Shown one piece after another: positions 37,402 to 50,126 of a stretch of 64,000 bases of DNA. The DNA comes from Phytobacter massiliensis JC163 (GTDB taxonomy: Bacteria > Pseudomonadota > Gammaproteobacteria > Enterobacterales > Enterobacteriaceae), in contig NZ_HE578946.1 of NCBI RefSeq assembly GCF_000321045.1, positions 1 to 64,000 on the forward strand, in the 5' to 3' direction. How positions within the stretch are numbered: the stretch's first letter is position 1; the number at the start of each line of letters is the position of its first letter. The notes under the pieces are model-generated. The model was not told the origin of the DNA and ran no database searches. It worked only from the letters and a program-made list of their open reading frames with translations. The position numbers and the translations under genes were made by a program.

Positions 37402-38860
37402 ATTGTTAGTCAATGTCACGCCATCGGAAACACGTGTGGCCTATATCGATGGCGGCATATTGCAGGAGATCCACATCGAGCGCGAGGCGCGACGCGGGAT
37501 CGTGGGCAATATCTACAAAGGCCGTGTCAGTCGCGTACTGCCGGGTATGCAGGCGGCTTTTGTAGATATTGGCCTGGATAAGGCGGCCTTTCTTCACGCT
37601 TCGGACATCATGCCCCATACCGAATGCGTCGCGGGGGAAGAGCAAAAGAACTTCACCGTACGCGATATCTCTGAGCTGGTACGTCAGGGGCAGGATTTAA
37701 TGGTCCAGGTGGTGAAAGATCCGCTGGGCACCAAAGGCGCGCGCCTGACCACGGATATCACCCTGCCTTCCCGTTACCTGGTATTTATGCCCGGCGCGTC
37801 GCACGTCGGCGTTTCGCAACGCATTGAAAGCGAAGCGGAACGCGAGCGTTTAAAACAGGTGGTGGCCGCCTATTGCGACGAGCAGGGTGGATTTATCATC
37901 CGCACCGCCGCGGAAGGGGTCTGCGAAGAAGATCTCGCCGCCGATGCGGCCTATCTCAAGCGCGTCTGGACTAAAGTGATGGAGCGTAAAAAGCGCCATC
38001 AAACCCGCTGCAAGCTCTATGGCGAGCTGGCGCTGGCGCAGCGCGTGCTGCGTGATTTCGCCGATGCCCATCTCGATCGTATCCGCGTCGACTCCCGCCT
38101 TACCTATGAAGCGTTACAGGAGTTCACGGCGGAGTATATCCCTGAGATGACCAGCAAGCTGGAGCACTACAGCGGTCGTCAGCCGATCTTCGATCTTTTC
38201 GATGTCGAGAATGAGATCCAGCGGGCGCTTGAGCGCAAAGTCGAGTTGAAATCGGGCGGCTATTTGATTATCGATCAGACCGAAGCGATGACCACGGTGG
38301 ATATCAACACTGGCGCGTTTGTCGGCCACCGTAACCTCGACGATACCATCTTTAACACCAATATCGAGGCCACGCAGGCCATCGCCCGTCAGCTTCGCCT
38401 GCGCAACCTGGGCGGGATCATTATCATCGATTTTATCGACATGAATAATGAAGACCACCGCCGCCGCGTGCTGCATTCGCTGGAGCAGGCGTTGAGTAAA
38501 GATCGGGTGAAAACCAGCATTAACGGCTTCTCACAGCTTGGTCTGGTAGAAATGACGCGTAAGCGTACCAGAGAGAGCGTAGAGCATGTGCTGTGTAATG
38601 AATGCCCAACTTGCCACGGACGCGGCACGGTGAAAACGGTGGAAACCGTCTGCTACGAAATCATGCGCGAAATTGTGCGCGTGCATCATGCCTACGACTC
38701 GGATCGCTTCCTGGTCTATGCTTCTCCTGCGGTGGCGGAAACCCTGAAAGGGGAAGAGTCGCACGCGCTGGCCGAAGTGGAAATCTTCGTCGGCAAGCAG
38801 GTAAAAGTACAAATTGAGCCGCTCTATAATCAGGAGCAGTTTGATGTGGTGATGATGTAA
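37391..38860 (+). CDS. rng: Ribonuclease G
   Basis: 489 aa with the ATG at 37391, exact E. coli length. Endoribonuclease that matures the 5' end of 16S rRNA and turns over some mRNAs. Order: S1 domain ([23 protein letters not shown]), RNase H-like part, DNase I-like catalytic part with [13 protein letters not shown] and [13 protein letters not shown], and the zinc-link CPTCHGRG. No RNase E-type scaffold tail. Confidence 0.97.
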   Translation: MTAELLVNVTPSETRVAYIDGGILQEIHIEREARRGIVGNIYKGRVSRVLPGMQAAFVDIGLDKAAFLHASDIMPHTECVAGEEQKNFTVRDISELVRQGQDLMVQVVKDPLGTKGARLTTDITLPSRYLVFMPGASHVGVSQRIESEAERERLKQVVAAYCDEQGGFIIRTAAEGVCEEDLAADAAYLKRVWTKVMERKKRHQTRCKLYGELALAQRVLRDFADAHLDRIRVDSRLTYEALQEFTAEYIPEMTSKLEHYSGRQPIFDLFDVENEIQRALERKVELKSGGYLIIDQTEAMTTVDINTGAFVGHRNLDDTIFNTNIEATQAIARQLRLRNLGGIIIIDFIDMNNEDHRRRVLHSLEQALSKDRVKTSINGFSQLGLVEMTRKRTRESVEHVLCNECPTCHGRGTVKTVETVCYEIMREIVRVHHAYDSDRFLVYASPAVAETLKGEESHALAEVEIFVGKQVKVQIEPLYNQEQFDVVMM

Positions 38861-38896
38861 GGGCTGACGCCCCGTGGTTTTAACAAGGAGAAGTGC

Positions 38897-41800
38897 GTGA
38901 GGCGATTGCCGGGGATTTTACTGCTTACAGGGGCAACGCTGATTGTTATCGTGGCGTTGTTGGTAAGCGGTCTGCGCCTTATGCTGCCCCATCTGGACAG
39001 CTGGCGTCCGGCGATTCTGGCCAAAATCGAGGCGGAAACCGGCATTGCCGTGGAAGCCAGCAGCCTGCAGGCGAGCTGGGAAAACTACGGGCCGAACCTC
39101 GATGTCCGCGATATCAACGCCCGCCTGAAAGACGGCGGCTATCTCTCGATTAAACGCGTCACGCTGGCGCTGGATGTATGGCAAAGCCTGCTGCATCTGC
39201 GCCCGCAGTTTCGCGATCTCACCTTTTACCAGCTTGCGGCGCGTACCAACACCCCGATACAGCGTAATGAAGACGGCGAAAGCCCGGCCAGCGATCGTAT
39301 CAGCGATCTCTTTCTGCGCCAGTTCGATCACTTCGATCTGCGCGACAGCCGTCTCAGCTTCCTGACTCTGTCCGGCCAGCGCGCCGAGCTCGCCATTCCA
39401 CAGTTAACCTGGCTTAACAGCGCCGATCGCCACCGTGCGGAGGGGCAGGTGAGCCTCTCCAGCCTGACCGGGCAGCATGGCATCATGCAGGTGCGTATGG
39501 ATCTGCGGGATGATAACGGGCTGCTGAATAACGGGCGGGTCTGGCTGCAGGCGGACGATATCGACGTTAAGCCCTGGCTTGGCAAATGGATGCAGGACAA
39601 TATCGCCCTTGATACGGCCCGCTTTAGCCTTGAGGGCTGGATGACGCTTAATAAAGGCGATATCGAGAGCGGCGACGTCTGGCTGAAAAAAGGGGGTGCC
39701 AGCTGGCAGGGGGATAAAACCACCCATCGGCTGGCGGTAGACAACCTGACGGCGCACGTCTCCCGTCAGCAGCAGGGGTGGCAGTTCGACATCCCCGTGA
39801 CGCGAATTACCTTAGACGATCGCCCCTGGCCGCAGGGGGCGCTGTCGCTTGCCTGGGTGCCTGCTCAGGAGGCGGGCGGCCCCGATGGCGTGCGTAGCGA
39901 TGAGCTTCGCGTGCGGGCGAACAATATTGAACTCGACGCGTTGAAAGGCGCGCTGCCGATTGCCGAAAAGCTCTCTCCTGCGCTCGGCGAGGTATGGCGT
40001 ACGATGCAGCCCGCAGGGTCACTTGAGCGCCTGGCGCTGGATATTCCTCTGCAGGCCACCGAAAAAACCCGTTTTCAGGCAAGCTGGAAAAATATCTCCT
40101 GGCGTCAGTGGCAGCTGCTGCCGGGCGTCGAGAACCTTTCCGGCACGCTGTCAGGCAGCGTAGAGGATGGCCGGGTCACCGCCGAGATCGCGCAGGCGAA
40201 AATGCCCTACGCCACGGTGTTTCGCGCGCCGCTGGAGATCGAAAAAGGCGTCGCCACCCTTAACTGGCAAAAAGATGCGCGCGGGCTGCAGCTTGATGGG
40301 CGCAATATTGACGTTCAGGCCAATGCTATCCATGCCCGTGGCGACTTTCGTTACCTGCAGCCGGAAGGCGATGAGCCCTGGCTCGGTATTCTCGCGGGGA
40401 TAAACGTCAGCGATGCCGGACAGGCCTGGCGTTATTTCCCGGAAAATTTAATGGGCAAAAAGCTGGTGGATTACCTCAGCGGCGCGATTCAGGGCGGCCA
40501 GACGGAGAACGCCACGCTGGTCTATGGCGGCAACCCGCATCTCTTCCCCTACAAGCATAATGAAGGGCAGTTTGAAGTCCTGGTGCCGCTGCGCAACGCC
40601 ACGTTTGCCTTCCAGCCGGGCTGGCCCGCGCTGAAAAATTTTGCCATCGATCTCGATTTCATCAACGACGGTCTGTGGATGAAATCAGACGAAGTGGCGC
40701 TCGGCGGCGTTAAGGCCAGCAATCTGACCGCCGTAATCCCGGACTACATCAAAGAGAAGCTGCTGATTGACGCCGACATTAACGGGCCGGGCAAGGCGGT
40801 TGGGCCTTATTTCAAAGAGACGCCGCTGGACGATACCCTCGCCGCCGCGCTGGATGAGCTACAGCTTGATGGCGATGTGAGCGCTCGCTTGCATCTCGAT
40901 ATTCCCCTCGACGGCGAGATGACCACCGCCGAAGGCGATGTGGCGCTGAACCGCAATACACTGTTTATCAAACCCCTTAACAGCACGGTCCACGACCTGA
41001 GCGGTAAATTCAGCTTTGTGAACGGCAACCTGAAAAGCGAGCCGCTGCGCGCCACCTGGTTTAACCAGCCGCTCAATCTGGATTTCACCACCACCGAAGG
41101 TGAAAAAGCCTATCAGGTGGCGGTGAACCTGAACGGTAACTGGCAGCCCGCGCGCCTCGGCGTTCTGCCGCCGCAGGTCAGCAAGGCGCTAAGCGGCAGC
41201 ATGGGCTGGAAAGGGAAAGTGAATATCGACTTGCCCTACCACGCTGGCGCGCGTTATGGGGTAGATATCGAAGGCGATTTAAAAAATCTCGCCAGCCAGC
41301 TACCGTCACCGCTTGATAAGCCGGCGGGCAAATCGTTGCCGGTGAAGCTGAACGTTAAAGGGAACCTGCGCAGCTTTGATCTGACGGGCAGCGCCGGGGG
41401 CGATAACCACTTTAACAGCCGCTGGCTGCTCAACCAGAAGCTCACGCTGGACAGGGCTATCTGGGCCTCAGATAGCCGCACGGTGCCGCCGCTGCCTCAA
41501 CAGGCCGGAGTAGAGTTAAACCTGCCGCCGATGGATGGCGCGCAGTGGCTGGGGCTGTTCCGTCAGGGGGTTGCGAATAATGTCAGCAGCAACACCGAGT
41601 TCCCTTCCCGGGTAACGCTGCGCACCCCGGCGCTGACCCTCGGCGGGCAGCAGTGGAACAACCTCAGCATTGTCGCCCAGCCGCAGCTGGCTGGCTCCGT
41701 GGTTGAGGCGCAGGGGCGCGAGATCAACGCCACGCTGACCCTGCGCGATAATGCGCCGTGGCAGGCGGCGATTCGCTACCTCTATTACAATCCGTCGGCC

Positions 41801-42706
41801 GCCGCTGCGAATGATAACGATATTTCGTCTCCCGATACCCTGTTTAAGGGCGCGTCGCAGCTGGACTTTTCCGGCTGGCCCGATCTACAGCTCCGCTGTG
41901 CGGAGTGCTGGTTGTGGGGGCAGAAATATGGCCGCATAGAGGGCGATTTCGCCGTTAAGGATGACACCCTCAGCCTGGCGAAGGGGCTGGTGGATATCGG
42001 TTTCGCGCGGCTCACCGCCGAGGGGGAGTGGGTTAACCGCCAGGGTGACGAACGCACCTCCATTAAAGGCGCGCTGCACGGCGACAAAATTGATTCGGCG
42101 ATGAACTTCTTCGGCATCTCTACGCCGGTGCGCAACGCGCCTTTCGATGTGAATTACGATTTGCACTGGCGCAGCACGCCGTGGCAACCAGAGGAAGCAT
42201 CGCTTAACGGTATTTTACGGACCCGCCTTGGCAAAGGCGATATTACTGATATCAGCACCGGCCATGCCGGGCAGCTGCTACGCCTTTTCAGCGTGGACGC
42301 GCTGCTGCGCAAATTGCGTTTTGATTTCAGCGATACCTTTAGCAATGACGGCTTCTACTTCGATTCCATTCGCAGCACCGCATGGATTAAAGACGGTATG
42401 CTGCATACCGATGAGACGCTGGTGGATGGCCTGGAGGCGGATATCGCCCTGAAAGGGTCGGTTGATCTGGTTCGCCGCGAGCTTGATATCGAAGCGGTTG
42501 TCGCGCCGGAGATCTCCGCCACCGTGGGCGTTGCGGCCGCGTTTGCGGTTAACCCCATTGTCGGCGCGGCGGTGTTCGCGGCCAGTAAGGTGCTGGGGCC
42601 GCTGTGGAATAAAGTCTCTATTCTGCGCTATCAGATCACCGGGCCGGTAGATAAACCGCAGATTAATGAAGTCATGCGCCAGCCGCGAACAGATAAAAAG
42701 CAATGA
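38897..42706 (+). CDS. yhdP: AsmA-like envelope lipid transport protein YhdP
   Basis: 1269 aa, near the E. coli size. GTG start at 38897, preceded by AAGGAG. One N-terminal membrane helix (GILLLTGATLIVIVALLVSGL) and a long repetitive beta domain in the periplasm (bridge-like TamB/AsmA architecture), ending with the DUF3971/AsmA_2 segment around AAFAVNPIVGAAVFAASKVLG. With TamB and YdbH it moves phospholipids to the outer membrane. Overlap with many reverse-frame shadows is due to high GC. Confidence 0.96.
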   Translation: MRRLPGILLLTGATLIVIVALLVSGLRLMLPHLDSWRPAILAKIEAETGIAVEASSLQASWENYGPNLDVRDINARLKDGGYLSIKRVTLALDVWQSLLHLRPQFRDLTFYQLAARTNTPIQRNEDGESPASDRISDLFLRQFDHFDLRDSRLSFLTLSGQRAELAIPQLTWLNSADRHRAEGQVSLSSLTGQHGIMQVRMDLRDDNGLLNNGRVWLQADDIDVKPWLGKWMQDNIALDTARFSLEGWMTLNKGDIESGDVWLKKGGASWQGDKTTHRLAVDNLTAHVSRQQQGWQFDIPVTRITLDDRPWPQGALSLAWVPAQEAGGPDGVRSDELRVRANNIELDALKGALPIAEKLSPALGEVWRTMQPAGSLERLALDIPLQATEKTRFQASWKNISWRQWQLLPGVENLSGTLSGSVEDGRVTAEIAQAKMPYATVFRAPLEIEKGVATLNWQKDARGLQLDGRNIDVQANAIHARGDFRYLQPEGDEPWLGILAGINVSDAGQAWRYFPENLMGKKLVDYLSGAIQGGQTENATLVYGGNPHLFPYKHNEGQFEVLVPLRNATFAFQPGWPALKNFAIDLDFINDGLWMKSDEVALGGVKASNLTAVIPDYIKEKLLIDADINGPGKAVGPYFKETPLDDTLAAALDELQLDGDVSARLHLDIPLDGEMTTAEGDVALNRNTLFIKPLNSTVHDLSGKFSFVNGNLKSEPLRATWFNQPLNLDFTTTEGEKAYQVAVNLNGNWQPARLGVLPPQVSKALSGSMGWKGKVNIDLPYHAGARYGVDIEGDLKNLASQLPSPLDKPAGKSLPVKLNVKGNLRSFDLTGSAGGDNHFNSRWLLNQKLTLDRAIWASDSRTVPPLPQQAGVELNLPPMDGAQWLGLFRQGVANNVSSNTEFPSRVTLRTPALTLGGQQWNNLSIVAQPQLAGSVVEAQGREINATLTLRDNAPWQAAIRYLYYNPSAAAANDNDISSPDTLFKGASQLDFSGWPDLQLRCAECWLWGQKYGRIEGDFAVKDDTLSLAKGLVDIGFARLTAEGEWVNRQGDERTSIKGALHGDKIDSAMNFFGISTPVRNAPFDVNYDLHWRSTPWQPEEASLNGILRTRLGKGDITDISTGHAGQLLRLFSVDALLRKLRFDFSDTFSNDGFYFDSIRSTAWIKDGMLHTDETLVDGLEADIALKGSVDLVRRELDIEAVVAPEISATVGVAAAFAVNPIVGAAVFAASKVLGPLWNKVSILRYQITGPVDKPQINEVMRQPRTDKKQ

Positions 42707-42784
42707 TTTGACGTGGTCAGCGAATTGCCTCAAGCTCCTTATATCCTCTTTTTTAGTGCCCGCTGCGGCGGCAACGACGAGTAG

Positions 42785-44236
<1,452 letters not shown>

Positions 44237-44246
44237 CCACCGCCAG

Positions 44247-44280
44247 CGTCCCGGATGCGCTAACGCGTATCCGGGCGACG
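44247..44280. repeat. REP-type palindrome after tldD
   Basis: CGTCCCGGATGCG and CGTATCCGGGCGACG form an imperfect stem with a 4-base loop (CTAA), the REP pattern of enteric intergenic regions. Lies between convergent tldD and aaeR. Confidence 0.7.
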
Positions 44281-44321
44281 TTTTCTACCGCGTTCTCCCT
44301 CGGCCTGAGGGAGAACCGCAA

Positions 44322-45245
44322 TCACAATCCCCGCCCCAGCATCCCCTGGTACAGCTTCGCGACATCAATGAAATAGTCCGTCAGGTAGTTAATGCAGACC
44401 TGCACCTTCAACGGCAGCTTATCTTTTTCCGTATACAGTGCCCAAACCGGCCGGGGATCGGACTGATAGCGGCTAAACAGGATCTCCAGGTTGCCGTTAT
44501 TGATCTCCTCGATCGCCCACATCAGGGGGACATAGGCGATCCCGGCCCCGGCGGTTAGCCAGCGGGTCATGGTCATCGGATCGTTTGTAACGAAACGGCC
44601 CTGCGGGATCAGCCGCGTTGAGATCCCCTCCGGCGCGATCAGTTCGAATTCGTTATAGGGCCGCACGCTGTACTCCAGCCACGAATGGTTAACCAGATCG
44701 GCGGGTTTCTCCGGCGTGCCATACTGCGCCAGATAGCTCTTTGCCGCGCACACCACCATCGGCATCGTCCCCAGACGGCGTGAAAAGAGGCTTGAATCCT
44801 GTAATGCGCCTACGCGAATCACCACGTCCAGCCCGTCAGCGATAAGATCCGGGGCCGGGATACCCGTGACCAGATTGACCGTTAAGCCCGGATACTCTTT
44901 CAACATTTCCGCGGTCATTTTCGCCAGCACATTTTGCGCCATGGTTGAAGAGCAACCGATACGCAGGGTACCGATGGGCGTGTTGTTGAAGGCGTAGAGC
45001 TGTTCATGAACGTCCTGCACTTCATGGAGCATCCGCCGACAGCCCTGAAAGTAGATTTTTCCCGCTTCCGTCAGGCCCAGGCTGCGGGTGCTGCGGTTGA
45101 GCAGCTTGACCTGCAGCTCGTCTTCCAGCTTCGCCACCGTCTGGCTGATGGAGGAGACGCTCATCTGTAACTGTCGGGCGGCGGCCGTGAAGGAGCCCTG
45201 TTCCACCACTTTGGCAAACACCGACATGCGTTTTAGTCGTTCCAT
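44322..45245 (-). CDS. aaeR: LysR-type regulator AaeR
   Basis: 307 aa. N-terminal LysR helix-turn-helix (SFTAAARQLQMSVSSISQTVAKLEDELQ), then the effector domain. In E. coli it activates aaeXAB, transcribed divergently here as well, in response to hydroxylated aromatic acids such as 4-hydroxybenzoate. The intergenic region (45246-45425) has AT-rich sequence and contains the shared operator. Confidence 0.94.
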   Translation of the reverse strand: MERLKRMSVFAKVVEQGSFTAAARQLQMSVSSISQTVAKLEDELQVKLLNRSTRSLGLTEAGKIYFQGCRRMLHEVQDVHEQLYAFNNTPIGTLRIGCSSTMAQNVLAKMTAEMLKEYPGLTVNLVTGIPAPDLIADGLDVVIRVGALQDSSLFSRRLGTMPMVVCAAKSYLAQYGTPEKPADLVNHSWLEYSVRPYNEFELIAPEGISTRLIPQGRFVTNDPMTMTRWLTAGAGIAYVPLMWAIEEINNGNLEILFSRYQSDPRPVWALYTEKDKLPLKVQVCINYLTDYFIDVAKLYQGMLGRGL

Positions 45246-45425
45246 TATTCACTCTGGCTTAAAAGTGATTTAGATCACATAATATAGATAACAGTATAAC
45301 AGTTACGCTAATATACTATTCGCTGAATAATTACTGCGCCGCTTTCGCCTGTCTTCTGCTTTCTGCTCTGGTAGCGGCGCCAATAAGAAATACTGTCGCC
45401 TGCACTCTCTCTAATCAAGGTCAAC

Positions 45426-45629
45426 ATGAGTCTGTTTCCTGTTATCGTGGTGTTCGGTCTGTCGTTCCCACCGATTTTCTTTGAATTGCTTTTGTCACTG
45501 GCGATCTTCTGGCTGGTGCGCCGCGTGCTTATCCCCACCGGGATCTACGATTTTGTCTGGCATCCGGCGTTGTTTAATACGGCGCTTTACTGCTGCTTGT
45601 TTTACCTGCTGTCGCGTCTGTTTATCTGA
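45426..45629 (+). CDS. aaeX: Small membrane protein AaeX
   Basis: 67 aa with two hydrophobic segments ([23 protein letters not shown] and [19 protein letters not shown]). DUF1656 family, first gene of the aaeXAB operon in enterics. Role in the efflux pump is not defined. Confidence 0.93.
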   Translation: MSLFPVIVVFGLSFPPIFFELLLSLAIFWLVRRVLIPTGIYDFVWHPALFNTALYCCLFYLLSRLFI

Positions 45630-45636
45630 GGTAGAA

Positions 45637-46569
45637 GTGAAAACACTAACAAGAAATCTTTCCCGTACCGCCGTCACTGTGGTGCTGGTAATACTGGCTT
45701 TTATCGCTATTTTTCGCGCATGGGTCTACTACACCGAATCCCCCTGGACCCGAGACGCCCGCTTTAGCGCCGATGTGGTCGCAATTGCCCCGGATGTAGC
45801 CGGGTTAATCACTGAGGTAAATGTCCACGATAACCAGCTGGTGAAAAAAGATCAGGTGCTGTTCACCATCGACCGGCCGCGTTATCAGAAAGCGCTGGAA
45901 GAAGCAGAGGCTGATGTCTCCTATTATCAGGCGCTGGTAAACGAAAAGCGGAAAGAAGCCGGGCGGCGTAACCAGCTGGGCGTGCAGGCCATGTCCCGTG
46001 AGGAGATAGATCAGGCCAACAACGTTCTGCAAACGGTGCTGCATCAGCTTGCCAAAGCCCAGGCGACCCGCGACCTGGCGCGTCTGGATCTGGAGCGCAC
46101 GGTGATTCGCGCCCCGGCTGATGGCTGGGTAACCAACCTGAACGTGTATACCGGTGAATTTATTACCCGCGGTTCCACCGCCGTTGCGCTGGTTAAGCAG
46201 AACTCCTTTTACGTTATGGCCTATATGGAAGAGACCAAACTGGAAGGTGTGCGCCCTGGCTTTCGCGCTGAAATCACCCCCCTGGGCAGTAACCGAGTAC
46301 TGAAAGGTACGGTGGAGAGCATCGCCGCCGGCGTCACCAATGCCAGCAGCAGCAAAGACAGCAAAGGCATGGCGACGGTCGACTCAAACCTGGAGTGGGT
46401 CCGCCTGGCGCAGCGCGTGCCGGTACGCATTCATCTCGATCGTCAGCAGGGTAACCTGTGGCCTGCGGGCACTACCGCGACCGTAGTGGTCACCGGCGAA
46501 AAAGATCGTGATGAGAGCAACGACTCTTTCTTCCGTAAACTGGCCCACCGCCTGCGCGAGTTTGGTTAA
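45637..46569 (+). CDS. aaeA: p-Hydroxybenzoic acid efflux pump subunit AaeA
   Basis: 310 aa, membrane fusion protein. GTG start at 45637 gives the E. coli length and the N terminus [30 protein letters not shown] precedes it. One membrane anchor, then HlyD-like barrel-sandwich with lipoyl halves ([31 protein letters not shown] style) and a hairpin. Joins AaeB to the outer membrane. The longer open frame starting at 45481 overlaps aaeX and is not used. Confidence 0.95.
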   Translation: MKTLTRNLSRTAVTVVLVILAFIAIFRAWVYYTESPWTRDARFSADVVAIAPDVAGLITEVNVHDNQLVKKDQVLFTIDRPRYQKALEEAEADVSYYQALVNEKRKEAGRRNQLGVQAMSREEIDQANNVLQTVLHQLAKAQATRDLARLDLERTVIRAPADGWVTNLNVYTGEFITRGSTAVALVKQNSFYVMAYMEETKLEGVRPGFRAEITPLGSNRVLKGTVESIAAGVTNASSSKDSKGMATVDSNLEWVRLAQRVPVRIHLDRQQGNLWPAGTTATVVVTGEKDRDESNDSFFRKLAHRLREFG

Positions 46570-46574
46570 TCGCC

Positions 46575-48545
46575 ATGAGCATCTTCACCATTGCCAGCCA
46601 GCACATTCGCTTCGCCGTAAAGCTGGCCTGCGCTATCGTGCTGGCGCTATTCGTCGGCTTTCATTTCCAGCTGGAAACACCGCGTTGGGCGGTGTTGACG
46701 GCCGCCATCGTGGCGGCAGGCCCGGCGTTTGCGGCAGGCGGAGAACCGTGGTCGGGCGCTATTCGCTACCGCGGCATGTTGCGTATTATCGGCACCTTTA
46801 TTGGCTGTATTGCCGGGCTGATTATTATCATCGCGATGATCCGCGCGCCGTTGCTGATGCTGATGGTGTGCTGCCTGTGGGCCGGGTTCTGCACCTGGGT
46901 CTCATCGCTGGTACGCGTAGAGAACTCCTATGCCTGGGGGCTGGCGGGCTACACCGCGCTGATTATCGTCATCACCATTCAGGCTGAGCCGCTGCTGACG
47001 CCGCAGTTTGCCGTCGAACGCTGTAGCGAAATCGTCATTGGGATTGTGTGCGCGATTGTGGCGGACCTGCTCTTTTCTCCCCGCTCCATTAAGCGCGAAA
47101 TTGACCGCGAGCTGGACAGCCTGCTGGTTGCGCAATATCAACTGATGCAGCTTTGCATCAGGCATGGCGAATCCGAAGAGGTGGATAAAGCCTGGGGGGC
47201 GCTGGTGCGCCGCACTACGGCGCTGGAGGGGATGCGCAGCAACCTGCAAATTGAATCTTCGCGCTGGGGGCGGGCAAACCGACGCCTGAAAGTCATTAAT
47301 ACCCTCTCCCTGACGCTCATAACCCAGGCGTGTGAAACCTACCTGATTCAGAATACCCGGCCTGAGCTTATCACCGACACGTTCCGCGAGCTTTTTGCCG
47401 AGCCGGTGGAGAGCGTGCAGGACATTCATAAACAGATGAAGCGCATGCGCCGGGTTATCGCCTGGACCGGCGAGCGCGATACGCCTGTCACTATCTACAG
47501 CTGGGTGGGGGCGGCGACGCGCTATCTGCTGCTCAGACGCGGCGTGGTGGGCAACACCAAAATCAGCGCTACCGAAGAAGAGGTGCTGCAAGCGGAAGCG
47601 ATCGTGAAGCCCCCTTCGGCGGAGCGGCACCATGCGATGGTCAACTTCTGGCGTACGGCGCTCTCCTGCATGCTGGGGACGCTGTTCTGGCTGTGGACCG
47701 GCTGGACATCCGGCAGCGGCGCGATGGTAATGATTGCGGTTGTTACCTCGCTGGCCATGCGTCTGCCCAACCCCAAAATGGTGGCCGTTGATTTTATCTA
47801 CGGTACGCTGGCGGCGCTGCCGCTGGGGGCGCTCTATTTCCTGGTCATCATCCCGTCGACCCAGCAAAGCATGCTGCTGTTATGTATCAGCCTGGCGGTG
47901 CTGGCCTTTTTTATCGGCATCGAAGTGCAGAAGCGGCGGCTCGGTTCGCTGGGGGCGCTGGCGAGTACCATTAATATCATCGTGCTGGATAACCCGATGA
48001 CGTTTCATTTCAGCCAGTTTCTTGATAGCGCCCTTGGGCAGATAGTTGGCTGTGCGCTGGCGCTGCTGGTTATTCTGCTGGTCAGGGATAACTCCCAGGC
48101 GCGCACCGGTCGTGTGCTGCTGAACCAGTTTGTCTCGGCGGCGGTTTCCGCGATGACGACGAATATGGCGCGGCGTAAGGAAAATCATCTGCCTGCGCTT
48201 TACCAGCAGCTGTTCCTGTTGCTCAATAAATTCCCCGGCGATCTGCCGAAGTTTCGCCTGGCGCTGACCCTGATTATCGCCCATCAGCGTCTGCGCGACG
48301 CGCCGGTGCCGGTAAACAGCGATCTCTCTGCTTTTCACCGTCAGCTCCGGCGCACCGCAGATGCGGTGATCGCCGCCAGCAGCGACAGTAAGCGACGGTA
48401 CTACTTCTCCCGCCTGCTGGAGGAGCTGGATATCTACCAGCAAAAACTCCAGGCCTGGGATGCTCCGCCGCAGGTCACTGAGCCGGTCAGCCGTCTGGTC
48501 GGCATAATGCATAAATACCAGCATGCGCTGACCAGCAGCAGCTAA
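46575..48545 (+). CDS. aaeB: p-Hydroxybenzoic acid efflux pump subunit AaeB
   Basis: 656 aa (E. coli 655). Inner-membrane FUSC-family exporter with two sets of membrane helices (residues ~10-150 and ~360-500) and cytoplasmic parts. It starts 6 bases after aaeA. Exports aromatic carboxylic acids as a safety valve. GC rich, no interruption. Confidence 0.96.
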   Translation: MSIFTIASQHIRFAVKLACAIVLALFVGFHFQLETPRWAVLTAAIVAAGPAFAAGGEPWSGAIRYRGMLRIIGTFIGCIAGLIIIIAMIRAPLLMLMVCCLWAGFCTWVSSLVRVENSYAWGLAGYTALIIVITIQAEPLLTPQFAVERCSEIVIGIVCAIVADLLFSPRSIKREIDRELDSLLVAQYQLMQLCIRHGESEEVDKAWGALVRRTTALEGMRSNLQIESSRWGRANRRLKVINTLSLTLITQACETYLIQNTRPELITDTFRELFAEPVESVQDIHKQMKRMRRVIAWTGERDTPVTIYSWVGAATRYLLLRRGVVGNTKISATEEEVLQAEAIVKPPSAERHHAMVNFWRTALSCMLGTLFWLWTGWTSGSGAMVMIAVVTSLAMRLPNPKMVAVDFIYGTLAALPLGALYFLVIIPSTQQSMLLLCISLAVLAFFIGIEVQKRRLGSLGALASTINIIVLDNPMTFHFSQFLDSALGQIVGCALALLVILLVRDNSQARTGRVLLNQFVSAAVSAMTTNMARRKENHLPALYQQLFLLLNKFPGDLPKFRLALTLIIAHQRLRDAPVPVNSDLSAFHRQLRRTADAVIAASSDSKRRYYFSRLLEELDIYQQKLQAWDAPPQVTEPVSRLVGIMHKYQHALTSSS

Positions 48546-48626
48546 CCCCCGAACCGACGCCAGAAGCGTCGGTTTTTTATGGCTATACTTTGAGGAGGTT
48601 TTGTCAATTGCAGCGAAGGAGAACCA

Positions 48627-50081
48627 ATGACAACGCAGGCACTGCAGGACAGCGAACTTTTCCAGACCGGTTATCTGGTTGATGGCGTCTGGAAATCGCT
48701 CGATACGACATTTGACGTACTGAACCCGGCAACAGGCGAGGTCATCACTCAGGTAGCGAAAGCGGGAAAAAAAGAGACCGAGGAGGCTATTGCCGCCGCC
48801 GCGAAAGCGTTTCCTGCCTGGCGGGCGAAAACCGCCAAAGAGCGCTCCGCCATCCTTTATCGCTGGTATGAACTGATTATCGAAAACAAGCGCTGGCTTG
48901 GACAGCTGATGACCACCGAGCAAGGCAAGCCGCTGAAAGAGGCGGAGGGGGAAGTGGATTACGCCGCCAGCTTTATTCAGTGGTTTGCTGAACAGGCGAA
49001 ACGCGCCAACGGGGAAATCATTCCCCCGGTGAAGCCGGGCTCGCGTATTCTCGCCACCCGCGAACCGATTGGCGTGGTTGCGGCTATCACGCCGTGGAAC
49101 TTCCCCATGGCCATGCTGACCCGTAAGCTTGGTCCGGCGCTGGCGGCAGGCTGTACCGGGGTGATCAAGCCCGCCAACAACACCCCGCTCAGCGCCTTCG
49201 CGCTGCTGGCGCTGGCTAAAAAAGCCGGCGTGCCGGACGGGGTACTCAATGCCGTCGCCGGGAATACGTCTGAAATTAGCGACGCCATTATGGCCAGTTC
49301 CGACGTGCGCAAAATCTCTTTTACCGGCTCCACCGCCGTTGGCAAAACGCTGGTGCGTAACGCGGCGGAGACCATGAAGAAAGTCTCCATGGAGCTTGGC
49401 GGTAACGCGCCGTACATCGTGTTTGACGATGCTGACATAGATGCCGCCGTGAAAGGGGCGATTGCCAACAAATTCCGCAACGCAGGGCAGGTTTGCGTCA
49501 GCGTTAACCGTTTCTATATTCACGAGTCCGTCTACGATACGTTTACGCAAAAGCTTGCTGACGAAGTGAAAGCGCTGAAAGTGGGTAACGGACTGGAGGA
49601 GGGGGTGGTTGTCGGCCCGCTGATTGAATCCTCCGCGGTAGACAAAGTGCGCGAGCACGTTGAAGACGCCGTGGCCAAAGGGGCGAAAGTGCTGGCTGGC
49701 GGTAAGGCCCATGCGCTGGGCGGCAACTTCTGGCAGCCAACGGTGCTGGGCGATTGTAGCGACGGCATGAAGCTGGCGAGCGAAGAGACATTCGGCCCGG
49801 TGGCGGCCTGTTTCCGTTTCACCACCGAAGACGAGGTTATTCAGCGCGCCAACGCTACGCCATTCGGGCTGGCTGCCTACTTCTATACGCAGAATCTTTC
49901 CCGCGTCTTCCGCGTTTCGCAGGCCATTGAAAGCGGCATGATCGGCATTAATGAATGTGCGGTCTCTACCGAGCTGGGACCATTTGGCGGGGTAAAAGAG
50001 TCCGGGCTGGGGCGTGAAGGCTCTGTACTGGGGCTGGAAGAGTTCCTGGAAGTAAAAACCCTGCATATTGGGGGATTATAA
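48627..50081 (+). CDS. NAD(P)-dependent succinate-semialdehyde dehydrogenase (GabD-like)
   Basis: 484 aa aldehyde dehydrogenase closely resembling GabD/YneI. Oxidises succinate semialdehyde to succinate in GABA or aromatic catabolism. Motifs: NAD-binding TPWNFPMAMLTRKLGPALAAGC, FTGSTAVGK, catalytic Glu in MELGGNAPYIV (about 255) and Cys in NAGQVCVSVNR (about 289). GAAGGAG precedes the ATG. It stands alone between aaeB and yhcO, where K-12 has no such gene. Substrate is from family similarity only. Confidence 0.88.
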   Translation: MTTQALQDSELFQTGYLVDGVWKSLDTTFDVLNPATGEVITQVAKAGKKETEEAIAAAAKAFPAWRAKTAKERSAILYRWYELIIENKRWLGQLMTTEQGKPLKEAEGEVDYAASFIQWFAEQAKRANGEIIPPVKPGSRILATREPIGVVAAITPWNFPMAMLTRKLGPALAAGCTGVIKPANNTPLSAFALLALAKKAGVPDGVLNAVAGNTSEISDAIMASSDVRKISFTGSTAVGKTLVRNAAETMKKVSMELGGNAPYIVFDDADIDAAVKGAIANKFRNAGQVCVSVNRFYIHESVYDTFTQKLADEVKALKVGNGLEEGVVVGPLIESSAVDKVREHVEDAVAKGAKVLAGGKAHALGGNFWQPTVLGDCSDGMKLASEETFGPVAACFRFTTEDEVIQRANATPFGLAAYFYTQNLSRVFRVSQAIESGMIGINECAVSTELGPFGGVKESGLGREGSVLGLEEFLEVKTLHIGGL

Positions 50082-50126
50082 TCATTCGGGGCGGCAGCTG
50101 CCGCCCCACCGGCTGGATGGCGGATA

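Noticed and set aside
47880-50066. 728-codon minus-strand open frame across aaeB and the dehydrogenase gene
   Set aside because: A GC-rich shadow of two well-supported plus-strand genes; no start signals and no family resemblance.
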